64,000 nt of DNA from contig JAMWET010003145.1 in NCBI GenBank assembly GCA_024036415.1, positions 23,501-87,500 of the forward strand, given 5' to 3'. The notes under the pieces were generated by a model. It had not been told where the DNA came from and searched no databases. It saw only the letters and a program-made list of their open reading frames with translations. Made by a program: the position numbers and the translations under genes. Shown one piece after another: positions 11,539 to 23,759 of this stretch. Within the stretch, counting starts at the first letter, position 1; each line of letters begins with the position of its first letter. This DNA comes from Prochilodus magdalenae. Taxonomy: Eukaryota; Chordata; Actinopteri; Characiformes; Prochilodontidae.

Positions 11539-11880
11539 CCAAAGTTCAGTCTCAGAAGCTGGTTTAGCATGTTCTGCTTCCAGGAAACACACTCAGTGGC
11601 GTTGAGGTTCTGAGGGGGTCTGAGGGGGTCAGTCTCCATTGTTCTGAGAACACCGGCAGCTTCTTTAAAGGATGTGTGGGTCTCCTTTTCTCAGTGAGGA
11701 GCTTCCTGAACAGCTACACCTCCTTTCAGACCTCCAAAGCGTTGAGGTGTCTTCTCACAGTGGAAGGACAGTACTAAAAATCACCCCCTAGATGCCAGAG
11801 TGGAGCTTGATGTTCTCTGTTTATCCAGATGGGGGCAGTGTTGGTGGGTCTACCAGGTCTTCCAGGTGGCTGTTAGGAGT
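11539..11880. repeat. Dispersed repeat D, copy 1
   Basis: Aligns with 42403-42710 over about 310-340 bases in the same orientation. Shared blocks include GTGGCGTTGAGGTTCT, CAGACCTCCAAAG and GGGGTCAGTGTTGGTG or close variants. No protein-coding frame is conserved between the two copies. The family was not identified. Confidence 0.85.
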
Positions 11881-12194
11881 CCAATTGATCATTAGCTTCA
11901 TTTTGATCATTGTAGCTTTTTTTTTGTTTCTTGAGCTGCTGTTTTTTTACCTTGGCTATCTTCTTAGATATCTTATCTCATATCTGATCTCCTTGGAAAC
12001 ATCTCCTGAGAAACACTTAATGGCTGCTTTGCATGCAACATGCAGCTCTCCAACGTTCACACAGCACAGGCCACATGCCAGAAACTAGAGTGATGCTGAT
12101 AACATCACAGCTGTGCTATGTCATAACATGACACGCTCAGCACAGAGCATCCAGCATGACGGATGAGGAATCCAGGAAGTTATATAAACTGATC

Positions 12195-13855
12195 CGTCAC
12201 TTGCATTTGGCTCTGAAATACCTAGCACGACCGGGTCACCTGACCTCACTAGTGTTCCCAAACTACTTTACCCATAATGCACTTCTTCATGCCTATTATG
12301 ACCCCACAGGTCACTGGACCTCAGTAGTGTTCTCACACTACTTTACCCACAATGCACTGCAGTAAGGTCTCTGTAAGGCCAATGATGACCTCATAGGTCA
12401 CTGGACCTCACTAGTGTTCCCAAACTACTTTACCCACAATGCACTGCAGTAAGGTCTCTGTAAGGCCTGTTATGACCTCATAGCTCACCTAACCTCACTA
12501 GTGTTCCCAAACTACTTTACCCACAATGCACTGCAGTAAGGTCTCTGTAAGGCCAATGATGACCTCATAGGTCACATGACTTCACTAGTGTTGCTAAACT
12601 ACTTTACCCATAATGCACTGCAGTAAGGTCTCTGTAAGGCCAATGATGACCTCATAGGTCATATGACTTTACTAGTGTTCCCAAACTACTTTACCCATAA
12701 TGCACTGCAGTAAGGTCTCTGTAAGGCCTATGATGACCTCATAGGTCACCTTCCTTTACTAGTTTTCCCAAACTACTTTACCCATAATGCACTGCAGTAA
12801 GGTCTCTGTAAGGCCTATGATGACCTCATAGGTCACCTGACCTCACTAGTGTTGCTAAACGACTTTACCCATAATACATTGCAGTATGGTCTCTGTAAGG
12901 CCTATGATGACCTCATGTCAGCGTCACTAGTTAGCCACCTACTTTTACTAATGCACTGCGTTTGTCCTGTAAGGCCATGGCACTCTAGGTCATACCCATA
13001 CGAGTGCTAACCGCACTGCAGTAAGGTCTCTGTAAGGCCAATGCTGACCTCATAGGTCATATGACTTTACGAGTATTGCTAAACGACTTTACCCATAATG
13101 CACGCATAAGGTAGTTAAAGGTCTCTGGAACTTCACTTACCATAATGACAACTAAGTGTTGCTAACTACTGACCTCATAATTCACTGTCAGTAAGGCTCT
13201 GTAAAACAATGATGACCCTCATAGGTCATATGCACTTACTAGTGTTTTCTGGAAGGCTAATAGTTTCATCATGCACTGAAGAATGTCTCTTTACCCATGA
13301 TGCACCTCAGTGTCACCTCCCTTTACTAGTCTTTCCCAAACTACTTTATCCCATAATGCACTGCAGGTAGGTCATCTGTAAGTGCCATATGATCACCTCA
13401 TAGGTCATATGACTTTACTAGTTTTTCCCAAACTACTTTACTCCCATAATGCACCTGCAGTAAGGTCTCTGTAAGGCCTATGATGACACTCTCATAGGTC
13501 ACATTCTACTTTACTTAGTTTTCCCAAACTACTTTACCCATAATGCACTGCAGTAAGGTCTCTGTAAGGCCTATGATGACCTCATAGGTCACCTGACCTC
13601 ACTAGTGTTGCTAAACGACTTTACCCATAATACATTGCAGTATGGTCTCTGTAAGGCCTATGATGACCTCATAGGTCACCTTCCTTTACTAGTTTTCCCA
13701 CACTACTTTACCCATAATGCACTGCAGTAAGGTCTCTGTAAGGCCAATGCTGACCTCATAGGTCATATGACTTTACCGCACTAGTGTTGCTAAACTACTT
13801 TACCCATAATGCAGTGCAGTAAGGTCTCTGGAAGGCCTGTTATGACCTCACTGGC
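12195..13855. repeat. 87-bp tandem array, about 19 copies
   Basis: The word GCACTGCAGTAAGGTCTCTG starts at about 12354, 12441, 12528 and 12615, an exact 87-base period. Units contain ACTTTACCCATAATGCA and ATGACCTCATAGGTCA. Most copies are highly similar, but about 12910-13330 and 13340-13500 carry many small insertions and scrambled words, either a decayed middle or sequencing error. Confidence 0.95.
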
Positions 13856-14237
13856 TTTTTGAACTACTTTGCTTTCTAATGCAGTGCCGGAGTTATGGAA
13901 GTGTTTGGGCTGCTTTAATATTGATGAAGTGAGACTGAATCTTGTGAATGGGAGCCTGCATAATTTAGGAGGTGTCAGCGTTTGCTGAAGAAATTGATGA
14001 AATTTATTATTTGATTATGGGGAAAATAAAGAACCCACAGCGTAATCAGTCATGCTGCTCAAACCGGGCCGCGGCCACAGCCAAGACGAATCAATGCATC
14101 ACTCTGGTTAGATCCCGGTAGCGTTAAGTCAGGCACGCACCGCCCGGTTGAGAGAAATCAGTAATTAGTTAAGACGTCAACAAAGTCATCCGGGGCAGGC
14201 TGCTGAGAAATCCGCTGAGGAAGCTGCCCAGTCAGAA
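13856..14237. other. Intergenic, nothing recognised
   Basis: No gene or repeat unit supported between the 87-bp array and the next dispersed repeat. Confidence 0.5.
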
Positions 14238-14320
14238 CTGTTCACAGTGGTGCTGATGGGAGCCAGACGTCCACCTCCGAGAGCGCCGTCACAGGAAGTT
14301 ACTACAGGAAGTTGTCACAG
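14238..14320 (+). mobile_element. End of MITE family M
   Basis: Carries the family-M terminal pattern: GTTCACAGTGGTG, then GGAGCCAGACGTCCACCTC, then an AAAGC-like segment. Related ends occur at 25170, 26595, 27030, 48550, 51300 and 51670. Only one end is visible here. Confidence 0.65.
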
Positions 14321-14534
14321 ATGTGTCGTTCTCTGTTGCTCGTTTGTCGCTTTCAGATGTTTCAGATCATCAAAGCCGTTAGGATCGCTAGTAAACACGG
14401 CTTTTACAAGATCACTCCATGAAGCTTCATCTGAAACCCATATCAACCCCTGTGACAAAGCAGGGCCCCCCAAAACCATGTGGTTGTTGTACTCTTGGCC
14501 GTCTGCAATCAAACGCCTGCGGTAACTTGCGAGG

Positions 14535-14605
14535 AGTCCTTTGCATCCCTGTGGAGGAATTCTGGTCCACCCTTATTGGCAGATTTGAGAGTTTTCCAGC
14601 GTAAA
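14535..14605. mobile_element. Possible DNA-transposon fragment
   Basis: The stretch with GGAGGAATTCTGG and CCACCCTTATTGGCAGA resembles a segment of a transposon common in vertebrate genomes, judged from memory only. It is short and diverged, so the assignment is weak. Confidence 0.3.
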
Positions 14606-14624
14606 CCGTCCGTTATCCATCACC

Positions 14625-16695
14625 AACACTGGTCCTTCATCCCTTCATTCCTTTATCCATATAGCAATACTGGTCCTTCATCCCTTCATTCCTTTATCCA
14701 TATAGCAACATTGGACTTTATCCCTTCATTCCTTCATCCCTTCATTCCTTTATCCATATAGCAACGTTGGTCCTTCATCCCTTCATTCCTTTATCCATAT
14801 AGCAACGTTGGTCCTTCATCCCTTCATTCCTTTATCCATATAGCAACGTTGGTCCTTCATCCCTTCATTCCTTTATCCATATAGCAACATTGGTCCTTCA
14901 TCCGTTCATTCTTTTATCCATATAGCAACATTGGACTTTATCCCTTCATTCCTTCATCCCTTCATTCCTTTATCCATATAGCATCATTGGTCCTTCATCC
15001 GTTCATTCCTTTATCCATATAGCAACGTTGGTCCTTCATCCCTTCATTCCTTTATCCATATAGCATCATTGGTCCTTCATCCCTTGATTCCTTTATCCAT
15101 ATAGCAACATTGGACTTCATCCCTTCATTCCTTTATCCATATAGCAACATTGGACCTTCATCCCATTATTCCTTTATCCATATAGCAACATTGGACCTTC
15201 ATCCCTTCATTCCTTTATCCATATAGCATCATTGGACTTCATCCCTTCATTCCTTTATCCATATAGCATCATTGGTCCTTCATCCCTTGATTCCTTTATC
15301 CATATAGCAACATTGGACTTCATCCCTTCATTCCTTTATCCATATAGCAACATTGGACCTTCATCCCGTTATTCCTTTATCCATATAGCAACATTGGACT
15401 TCATCCCTTCATTCCTTTATCCATATAGCATCATTGGTCCTTCATCCCTTGATTCCTTTATCCATATAGCAACATTGGACTTCATCCCTTCATTCCTTTA
15501 TCCATATAGCAACATTGGTCCTTCATCCCTTGATTCCTTTATCCATATAGCAACATTGGACTTCATCCCTTCATTCCTTTATCCATATAGCATCATTGGT
15601 CCTTCATCCCTTGATTCCTTTATCCATATAGCAACATTGGACTTCATCCCTTCATTCCTTTATCCATATAGCAACATTGGACCTTCATCCCGTTATTCCT
15701 TTATCCATATAGCAACATTGGACTTCATCCCTTCATTCCTTTATCCATATAGCAACATTGGACCTTCATCCCGTTATTCCTTTATCCATATAGCAATGTT
15801 GGTCCTTCATTCCGTTATCCATAAAGCAACATTGTTCTTTCATCTGTTCATTCCATTATCCATACACTTACATTGTTGCTTCATCCTTTCATTCCTTTAT
15901 CTGGCACCACCATTGTCCCTTTATTCATTCATTCCTTTGTTCATACACCAACACTGTTCCTTTACCCGTTCATTCCTTTATCTGGCACCAACATTGTCCC
16001 TTCATCCCTTCATTCCTTTATCCATATAGCAACATTGGTCCTTCATCCCTTCATCCACCACCAACACTGTTCCTTCATCCGTTCATTCATTTATCCATCA
16101 CCAACACTGTTCCTTCATCCGTTCATTCATTTATCCATCACCAACATTGTTCCTTCATCTGTTCATTCCTTTACCATCACCAACACTGTTCCTTCATCTG
16201 TTCATTCCTTCATATAGCAACATTGTTCTTTCATCTGTTCATTATCCACACATTGTTGTTTCATCCCTTCATTCCTTTATCTGGTACCAACATTGTCCCA
16301 TTATTCATTCATTCCCTTGTTCATACACCAACACTGTTCCTTTATCCCTTCATTCCTTTATCCATACACCAACATTGTTCTTTTTCCCGTTCATTCTTTT
16401 ATCTGGCACCAAGACTGCACCTTCATCTGTTCATTCCTTTATCCATACACCAACATTGCACCTTCATCTGTTCATTCCTTTATCCATACACCAACATTGC
16501 ACCTTCATCTGTTCATTCCTTTATCCATACACCAACATTGCCCCTTCGTCTGTTCATTCCTTCGTCCATACACCAACATTGCCCCTTCGTCTGTTCATTC
16601 CTTCGTCCATACACCAACATTGTCCCTTTATCTGTTCATTCCTTCATCCATACACCTACATTGTTTCTTGATACGTTCATTCCTTTATCCACTCC
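14625..16695. repeat. 41-bp tandem array, about 50 copies, two subfamilies
   Basis: The left part has units with CCTTTATCCATATAGCAAC and a period of 41 (for example 14761 and 14802). In 15230-15790 units of 40 and 41 bases alternate, giving an 81-base dimer that keeps one frame open. From about 15840 a second subfamily with CCATACACCAACATTG takes over, also at 41 bases (16441 and 16482). All plus-strand frames are largely stop-free, so long proteins can be read, but they are repeat artefacts. Confidence 0.95.
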
Positions 16696-16699
16696 AACA

Positions 16700-17685
16700 A
16701 GACCCAGACTTAAGCCGCCACAGTGCCTATTTCTAACTACATATACAGAAAGAACACTGACGTAATGACAGAACATTCTAGAACAATGGCAATAAGACTC
16801 TAGAGCCACACCCCATATCCTAACGCACCCCCACTCTAACCCTCCGCCCCCCGGAGTACATAGGCTCCAGTATGCAGGAGCCCAAAGGTGACGTACTTGC
16901 CTATTTGCCCTCCCAGGAGCGAGAGCGGGTAGTGCGGTGAAACTGAACATGTAAAACAAATATGCAGAATCACGTTCGTCATGCGTCCCGGTTATTATAT
17001 CAGACTGACTCACCCTGTTGAATAACCACTGACATCAGCAAATCAGCAAGAGAGCCGGAGAGAGATTCCAGCCCTTAGGAAATCTCAGAGCAAAGATGTT
17101 TCTGAGCTCACAGGCCGTTTCTAAACATCATCACTTCCAGTAGAGCTCGGTTACGTCTTTGTTGACTGTAGGAAGACACTCCTGTTCGGTGGCTCCACGA
17201 TCTCCTGTATGAGTGTAGAAGCCCCACCTAACCCAACCCTAACCTTCACCTCACCAACCAAAAGGATCAACTTTGGCCTCTTTTGATTTGCCGCCCAGCG
17301 GCTAGCCTACAGGAGTCTCTTGCTGAGTCACTGACTGACTGACCCAGTCCATTGTTGAGCGGCACACGGGCAAGCATTACCCGAAACAAGCAGCAGGTGG
17401 CGCAATGCCATTCACTGTGGTTCTCATATTCTCCCCACTAGAGCTTTAACTCCTAGAACCCTACGGTAAGGATGTGGTGTTGGAATTTTGGTCAATCACA
17501 GAGTATTTACATGAGACAGGTGTGATGAGGGGTACATTAGGGGTACGTTGTTATTTTCAGAAGACCCTGGGCTACCCCCTGGGCAACCCCCTGGGCCACC
17601 CCTAGGTCTAATAAGCTCACCAGGCAAAAGCCTTAGTCCCCTTACCATCGATGGTAGGCGCTGAACGAGGACGATGGGTCTATAA
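16700..17685. other. Intergenic, nothing recognised
   Basis: No gene or repeat supported. 17570-17610 has a short internal repetition of the type CCCTGGGCAACCC. Confidence 0.5.
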
Positions 17686-17689
17686 ACCC

Positions 17690-17955
17690 CTGTGGGGTGT
17701 GAGTGACGGGATCCATAGATTGGGAGGAGGTGCTACAGTGCAGGGAATGTCTCGTTCCATGTGTGGAAAATGGCTCCAGAGCAGATGTTAATGATTGGCT
17801 AAAAGGAGTGACTGAGCATGTGGGCGTGGCCAAAGACCATAGTGTGAAGGAAGTAGCTGAATCTGCAGGTGTGTGGAAGCGTACGGCCATACGGGTCTAC
17901 CAGCAGTGGATACAATCCCAGTCTACAGGGAATTCTCGACTGGACCCCTTCAAAA
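17690..17955 (+). pseudogene. Tc1/mariner transposase remnant, N-terminal helix-turn-helix part
   Basis: The plus-strand translation from about 17820 reads HSVKEVAESAGVWKRTAIRV, followed by YQQW. This matches the Tc1-type pattern of a first DNA-binding helix-turn-helix ending in a Trp that precedes the Gly- or Arg-rich linker. The DNA is nearly identical to 53330-53585 and to the minus strand of 28736-28985, so this is a repeat family. The catalytic DDE half is absent: after 17940 similarity to the other copies stops. It is an inactive, 3'-truncated copy. Confidence 0.75.
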
Positions 17956-17959
17956 TAGA

Positions 17960-18680
17960 CTAACACTGGCAGCTCCTAGCAGACCATGCTAAGACAAGGC
18001 TGCTGGTCTGTCTGGGGTAGTTTCAGTGCACAGCAGTGTCACTTCTGCGTAGCGAAATCCGGAGTTCCTCAAGCGGGAACGACGCCGGCTACCGAATGAT
18101 GCCCAGACTTTGGTGGTCTGAGAAGCATAAAGCCTGCTGAGGCAGAGTCCAGTCTGGGTGAGGACACTCAACCGGGTTACCTTAATCTAGGAACGACTGT
18201 CTTAACTCAGCAGGAGGAGGGATGGAGTGCGGCTGTGGCTAAAATAGCTTTAACCCAGAAATGCTCGCACACCATGCCCGCACACCTGACCCAGACCTGC
18301 AAATAGCACCAGGTAAAAGATCAGCTCGCCTCAAACCGGCACACGCACACATTCCAATCCCTCCGTGTTCTTCCTGAATCACCTGCTAACTATATAATCA
18401 TGACTCCGCGTTTAAAAATAGAGCTTATTAACCGCTACAGCCAGAGTCATGTTACACGGGGCCTTGAAGAAAAGGGCCCGCTCTCTAGGAAAGCGCGATC
18501 GGAATGGGCCGAGTTTGGATCCGGCAATCGTCCAGTTAACTACGGTGATCTTGCCTGATCTGTGTACCAGTTCAATAAGGTAAACAGCACGAGGCAGGTA
18601 AAGAATGCTGCTTGTACCGCTGGATGAAGCAGCGTCATGGAATTAACTGATTTTCATTGATTTAAAAATGAGAGAAATTC
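17960..18680. other. Unique-looking intergenic DNA
   Basis: No repeat or exon recognised. 18410-18420 contains a MEF2-type word (TTAAAAATAG). This stretch is one of the few that looks non-repetitive. Confidence 0.4.
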
Positions 18681-18684
18681 AAAA

Positions 18685-19225
18685 AGGGCCTTGCCTTGCC
18701 TTTAATTGCCTTGCCTTTCTTTGCCTTCCATTGCCTCAACTTACCTTTCTTTGCCTTTCCTTGCCTTTCTTTGCCTCACCTTACTTGTCTTTACCTCACC
18801 TTGCCTTTGCCTTCCCTTTTTGCACCCTGCCTTTCTTTGCCTCGCCTTGCCTTTCTTTGCCTCGCTTTGCCTTTCTTTACCCTGCCTTGCCTGTGGTTAC
18901 CTTGCCTGTCTTTGCCTCACCTTACTTGTCTTTACCTCACCTTGCCTAGCTTGTGTTTGCTTCACCTTGCCTTTCTTTGCCTTCCCTTTTCGCATCCAGC
19001 CTTTCTTTGCCTTCCGTTGCCTCACCTTACTTGCCTTTACCTCACCTTGCCTTTCTTTGCCTTCCCTTTTTGCACCCTGCCTTTCTTTGCCTCACCTTGC
19101 CTTGCTTTGCTTTCACTTTTTGCACCTTGCCTTTCTTTGCCTCGCCTTGCCTTTCTTTGTCTCGCCTTGCCTTTCTTTACCCTACCTTGCCTGTCTTTGC
19201 CTCACCTAGCCTTTTTTGCCTCAAT
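18685..19225. repeat. Pyrimidine-rich minisatellite (CCTTGCCTTTCTTTG type)
   Basis: Units of about 10, 15 and 20 bases built from CCTTGCC, CCTTTCTTTG and CCTCACC. The plus strand is almost A-free apart from ACC and CAC words, and G occurs almost only in TTGCC. Stop codons are rare in all three plus frames, producing cysteine- and leucine-rich open frames that are artefacts. Confidence 0.92.
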
Positions 19226-20180
19226 TCCAGCCAGATCTTTATAAATGTGTCCCGGTTTTGCGACGTGCAAACGACATTTTGACAATTTCGAAGAATCTCC
19301 TGCTTTACTTGCAACATGACAAACGGCGGCAACGTGGAAAATCCAGAGAGATGGACATGCTGGGTTTAGCTACGTAGTTACAGACGGATAAGTTGTTGAT
19401 GTCGGGATACACAAATCAGATGAGATCACATGCCAATAGCGATTTGTACAGTCGTCTCAAAGGTCGGAAAAAAAGCATCCTAAACCATTGGTCTCTAATT
19501 CTTGTCTTACAGAGCTGTCAATCTCCCCCCACACTGTCTCCTCGCATGATGGCCTCTCCCTGCTGTCATTAGAACGTCAGGTTTGTGTTCTCGTGGCTGA
19601 TTCGGGTTCCCGAGGGATGGGTGCCTGACACAAGGATTTGGGAAAAGACTGATTAGCCGGAACGAGCGTAGCAAACTGTGGTTGGGACTAGGCTCTGGAG
19701 GAAGACAGCTCTCCGGAAGAAGGCTCGGGGACCACTGATCTACGCCTTCAGATGGTTCTTGAAGTTGTCAGGTTTTAAAGGACGGGCTCAGGAGCAGCCA
19801 CACAACAGGTCACATCAGGTCTACCGCCATGTGTGAGGGACGCAATGGGCTGTGAAGCGGTGAAACGGAATTCTCTGGAATGAGCCGGAGTGATCCAGAA
19901 CTAGCCAGTACCTAAACTCAGTAATGCTCAATCAAATCCTGGCAGAAATGTTCCAACAACTAGCAGAAAGCCTTCCTGCAGCAAAGTCACCATGGGTACC
20001 TTGGATTGCAGAAGGAATGCCGGTGTCCTCCAACCTTTGGAGACGTGAGCGTGGATTTAATCACTACCTTTAACACAGAGCCCACTTTTTCCGAGTTTAA
20101 CTCTGGGGATCTTGCCGTGTGCTCTCGCAGCAGCGCTGACGTTTTTATGCAAGCTTTATTAAGCACATCTCTGACGCAAC
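19226..20180. other. Intergenic, nothing recognised
   Basis: No gene, RNA or repeat unit supported. Confidence 0.5.
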
Positions 20181-20194
20181 AGCGCATTTTTTCC

Positions 20195-20465
20195 TTTTGG
20201 CCTTCTCCCTCTCTCCCTCTTACCAAATCTCTCTGTCCCAGTGATCTGACACACATAACCTCTCCCTCTCCCTTCCTCCCTCTCTCTCTCTCTCTCTCCT
20301 GTTAAAGCCGAACGGAAGAGAGAGACATAAAAGGAGACTGATTACCGCCCCTTAGTCATACGCCTCCGGGACAAACCAGAGAGAGAGAGACGGAGTGATA
20401 GAGGGAGGGAAAGGGTGCAGAGAGAAAGTAAGAGAGAGAGAGGGTGAGGGAGAGGGAAAGAGACG
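20195..20465. repeat. CT-rich tract followed by GA-rich tract
   Basis: 20195-20300 is CT-rich, ending in a run of CT, and 20378-20465 is GA-rich. The two tracts are complementary in composition and flank about 80 bases, so a hairpin or slipped structure is possible. Confidence 0.75.
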
Positions 20466-21490
20466 ATGACGTGTGTTCTGGTGGTTATATAACAGCGGCT
20501 GAACATTGCATATGTCATAGCTGGAAGGTTACCGAGGGTGACATGAATACCACACATTCCCTCTGCAGTCATGTGCCTCATGCTTCCACTGCCTTTCACT
20601 CCATTAACCTGGAGCAACCCACACCGACGCTTCCCAGCGGCACAGGCATCATATACACGGTCAAGAACGACCCCCTCTAATAACCACGGCCACACTTGGC
20701 ACACGTCTCGAAGTGAAACCGAGAGGCCCGTGTCCTCAGGTGAGCCTCGCACGCTGAAACTTCCACACGGCTTCGGCTGCTTGGAACCTCCAGGAATCTG
20801 AACTGCGCTTGAGTTGCGTAAAGTAAAGCACACTCGTTCGAACGTCAGACGGAACAGTGTACAGCTTGATACCCCCTGCTATTCGGGGGTCCCGTGTTAG
20901 CTGGCTGTTCCATATGGCTATGGAACTCACTCCCTACAGCGGCACTAATGCCAACAAGGACAGTTTCTTCCGGAAAATCCTGGAAATCTTGCATGTCGTC
21001 TTCAGTGTTCGGTCGGAGTAACCAATCGCTCTTTCGACCACACTCTTGGGAACACCAACTGGGTGAACCAGTTTACTGTAGCGCCACCATGAGGCACAGT
21101 GTTAGGAATACCAAAGACAGGGACCTTTACCTGAATATGATTCTCTGTTGTTCCCTAACGGACAACATGATGCCATGATAAGTTTATCTACAGGGACCCC
21201 CGACAAATTTGGATCTCAATCATTCAGGGGGTCCAACAACCTTATAAAAGGGATGATCCTGGACCCTGAAACCAGGACCCCTGTATACTGCATCTCACTA
21301 GCATCTCAACTTTGTGGGGCATGCCGTCACATGGAAAGGAAACTAAAACAGAAGATGCTTTGTTGGGTGGTCGATATGCCGAGCTGGTGGAGGAACTGGA
21401 GCACACTGCTTGCAGCAGTAGAACTGACGTCTGTGTGGATCGGGACTGACGGTGGTGTGGATCGGGACTGACGTCTGTGTGGACATAAGA
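20466..21490. other. Intergenic, nothing recognised
   Basis: No family recognised. At 21430-21482 a short tandem repetition of GGATCGGGACTGACG with variable ends is visible. Confidence 0.5.
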
Positions 21491-21497
21491 AAACCAC

Positions 21498-21945
21498 ATG
21501 GTAGTGAGATGCATAGATCCCACTGTACAAGCCTCTGGAGGCAGGGTCATGATCTGGGGACTTGACTCATTAGGTGGCGGTAAAATAAAATCAGCTGACC
21601 ACCTGAATGTACTGAATCCTGGTTATCCCATCTTTCCTGATGGTACGGCCATATTCCCGGGACAACAGTGCCGAGATTTCTCAGGCTCAGTTTGTAGATG
21701 AGTGGTTCAGGGAATGTGAAGCATCAACTTCACACCTGAACTGGCCACCACAGAGTCCTGACCGTAACCCATTTGGAAGTCTTGGTGATTCGCCGGAGAA
21801 CATTTTTTTCTGGAGTTGGTGGACTCTTCCGCCGTCAGTACAGGATCTCGACCAAAAACTCTGGATGGAAATGAATGTTGCGACGTTCCATAAGGTTGTC
21901 CAAACAAAGGGAACAGTGAATGTGCACCGTAGTCGTAGCTAAATG
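21498..21945 (+). pseudogene. Tc1/mariner transposase remnant, catalytic (DDE) half
   Basis: Plus-strand translation gives QASGGRVMIWG (the usual GGG.VMVWG block), then, after a frameshift near 21640-21700, RDNSA followed by AQFVDEWF (position of the second catalytic Asp, usually DNAP). Next come WPPQSPDRNP (usually WP.QSPDLNPIE) and NVATFHKVV (C-terminal region). The catalytic Glu after NP is lost (NPFGS), and two reading frames are needed to follow the protein. It is a dead copy without its N-terminal half. It belongs to a different Tc1 subfamily from the 17.7, 28.8 and 53.4 kb copies. Confidence 0.85.
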
Positions 21946-22734
21946 CGTTCCCACTTTTCCATTTGGCCAGAAAGTGTCCACGTTAGAGTCCATCGGCAGT
22001 ATTCCTTTAAAAACGGACCGTCGAGGAGAACCGACAGCCCAAAATAACACTGGACACTTGTAAGCCAGCACTGCAGCCAGTCTAAACATTCCCTCTAAAC
22101 ACAAACAGCTAAATACAGTTGCCTAGTAGCTACTTGAGCTTGACTTTCCATTGTCAGTGGGGCTCTCGATAGGGACTGTTATTCCGAGCCTCACCAAACA
22201 TTCCCAGAAATAGGCCTAATTTACCACGTTCCTACACACTGATTGGACAAAATCATAAACAGCAGCAGCTGCTGGAGATGCAGTGCAGTCGATCACTTCT
22301 CGCCTTGGTCCGGCACATGTAGGACCCACTATGCTTAACCCATGATCAAGCAAACCAGCGAAACGCCTTGAATGAACTCAATTTGGGCTGGGAGTTGATA
22401 GATTATGTGCCGGATTCAATCAGATGAATGGATTTGGCCTGTAACGTCTATTAGTCACGCTATATTTTCATTGACTGCACTGAATTCAGAAGCTGCCTGT
22501 TCATAATGAAGCCTCTTCAGGAGGCTTGACCACACTGGTCAATACCTTCCATTCAGCTGAAAACCTGAGAGGACCTTCTCTCTTGATGACTGGCTAATGC
22601 TGACTGAGTGGTTTAGCCTTTTCCCAGCACGAGGTAGAGTACGACTGTAATAATTATAAAAGTATCACAATCAAAACAAGCATTAAATATTAATAGCAGC
22701 CTCACAGGAGCCTTCTTTACACGAGGCCGTGGCT
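21946..22734. other. Intergenic, nothing recognised
   Basis: No gene or repeat supported; 22600-22734 may be the decayed distal end of the Tc1 fragment that follows. Confidence 0.4.
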
Positions 22735-22825
22735 TTTCTGCAAGACCATGGAGCAACACTCGGTACCATTCGGTAAATGATTTGGCCTGGACTGGACAAG
22801 TTTCTGGATGTAGCCACATAAATGT
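22735..22825 (-). pseudogene. Tc1 transposase C-terminal fragment
   Basis: The reverse complement starts GTGGCTACATCCAGAAACT and continues TGTCCAGTCCA, almost identical to 53660-53690. In Tc1 proteins this encodes the VAT..KLVQS segment close to the C-terminus. A one-base deletion breaks the frame in both copies at the same place. Confidence 0.7.
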
Positions 22826-22944
22826 TCAACCTCTAGTGTTCAATCAAAGAATAGGTCAGTTGGTCCAGATTTGGCGGTTATCTCTATCTTTCTTTGTCTC
22901 ATGAAATTTTGTAGCTTCCGGACCCAGCCTCAGTCCCTCAGGCA

Positions 22945-23042
22945 CAGCAGAGTTGGTCCACCTTGTAGATGGACAGTGAGAGACGATAGCTCATCGGCTG
23001 CTGCAAACTGCAGTGTTGGTCATCCTCTAGTCCTTCATCAGT
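22945..23042 (-). mobile_element. Half of the inverted-repeat element (copy B), interior flank
   Basis: This is the reverse complement of 10889-10996 of copy A, with shared words such as TTGGTCCACCTTGTAGATGG and GAGACGATAGCTCATC. It runs directly into the minisatellite at exactly the point where copy A has its three short CAGCGTCCTGTGGG repeats. Terminal inverted repeats are not preserved on either side. Confidence 0.85.
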
Positions 23043-23746
23043 GGACACAGGACGCTGCCCTCAGGACACTGTCCACAGGACACTTCCCACAGGACGCCGA
23101 CCCAGAACACTGCTGACAGGACACTGCCCACAGGACGCCGCCTACAGGACGCTGCCCCAGGACACTGCTCACAGGACACTTCCCACAGGACGCCGACCCA
23201 GAACACTGCCCACAGGACGCCGCCTACAGGACGCTGCCCCAGGACACTGCTCACAGGACACTTCCCACAGGACGCCGACCCAAAACACTGCCCACAGGAC
23301 ACTGCCCACAGGACGCAACCTACAGGACACTGCTCACAGGACACTTCCCACAGGACGCCGACCCAGAACACTGCTGACAGGACACTGCCCACAGGACACT
23401 TCCCACAGGACGCCGACCCAGGACACTGCTGACAGGACACTGCCCACAGGACGCAACCTACAGGACGCTGCCCCAGGACACTGCTCACAGGACATTTCCC
23501 ACAGGACGCCGACCCAGAACACTGCTGACAGGACACTGCCCACAGGACGCAACCTACAGGACGCTGCCCCAGGACACTGCTCACAGGACATTTCCCACAG
23601 GACGCCGACCCAGAACACTGCTGACAGGACACTGCCCACAGGACGCAACCTACAGGACGCTGCCCCAGGACACTGCTCACAGGACACTTCCCACAGGACG
23701 CCGACCCAGAACACTGCTGACAGGACACTGCCCACAGGACACTCTA
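23043..23746. repeat. 14-bp minisatellite with 96-bp higher-order units inside copy B
   Basis: The basic unit is about 14 bases, of the form CAGGACACTGCCCA. A marker word CAGAACACTG or its variant recurs at 23103, 23199, 23281, 23364, 23419, 23515, 23611 and 23707. The spacings are 96, 82, 83, 55, 96, 96 and 96, which equal about 7, 6, 6, 4, 7, 7 and 7 basic units. Because 96 is divisible by 3 and the unit lacks stop codons, long frames are open on both strands; these are artefacts. Confidence 0.95.
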
Positions 23747-23759
23747 CCACACCTCACTT

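Noticed and set aside
15232..16765. Phenylalanine- and serine-rich repeat proteins of up to 265 codons
   Set aside because: They follow the 41-bp array exactly and change frame wherever unit length changes.
18668..19282. Leucine- and cysteine-rich frames of up to 182 codons
   Set aside because: A product of the CCTTGCC pyrimidine array, open in all three plus frames.
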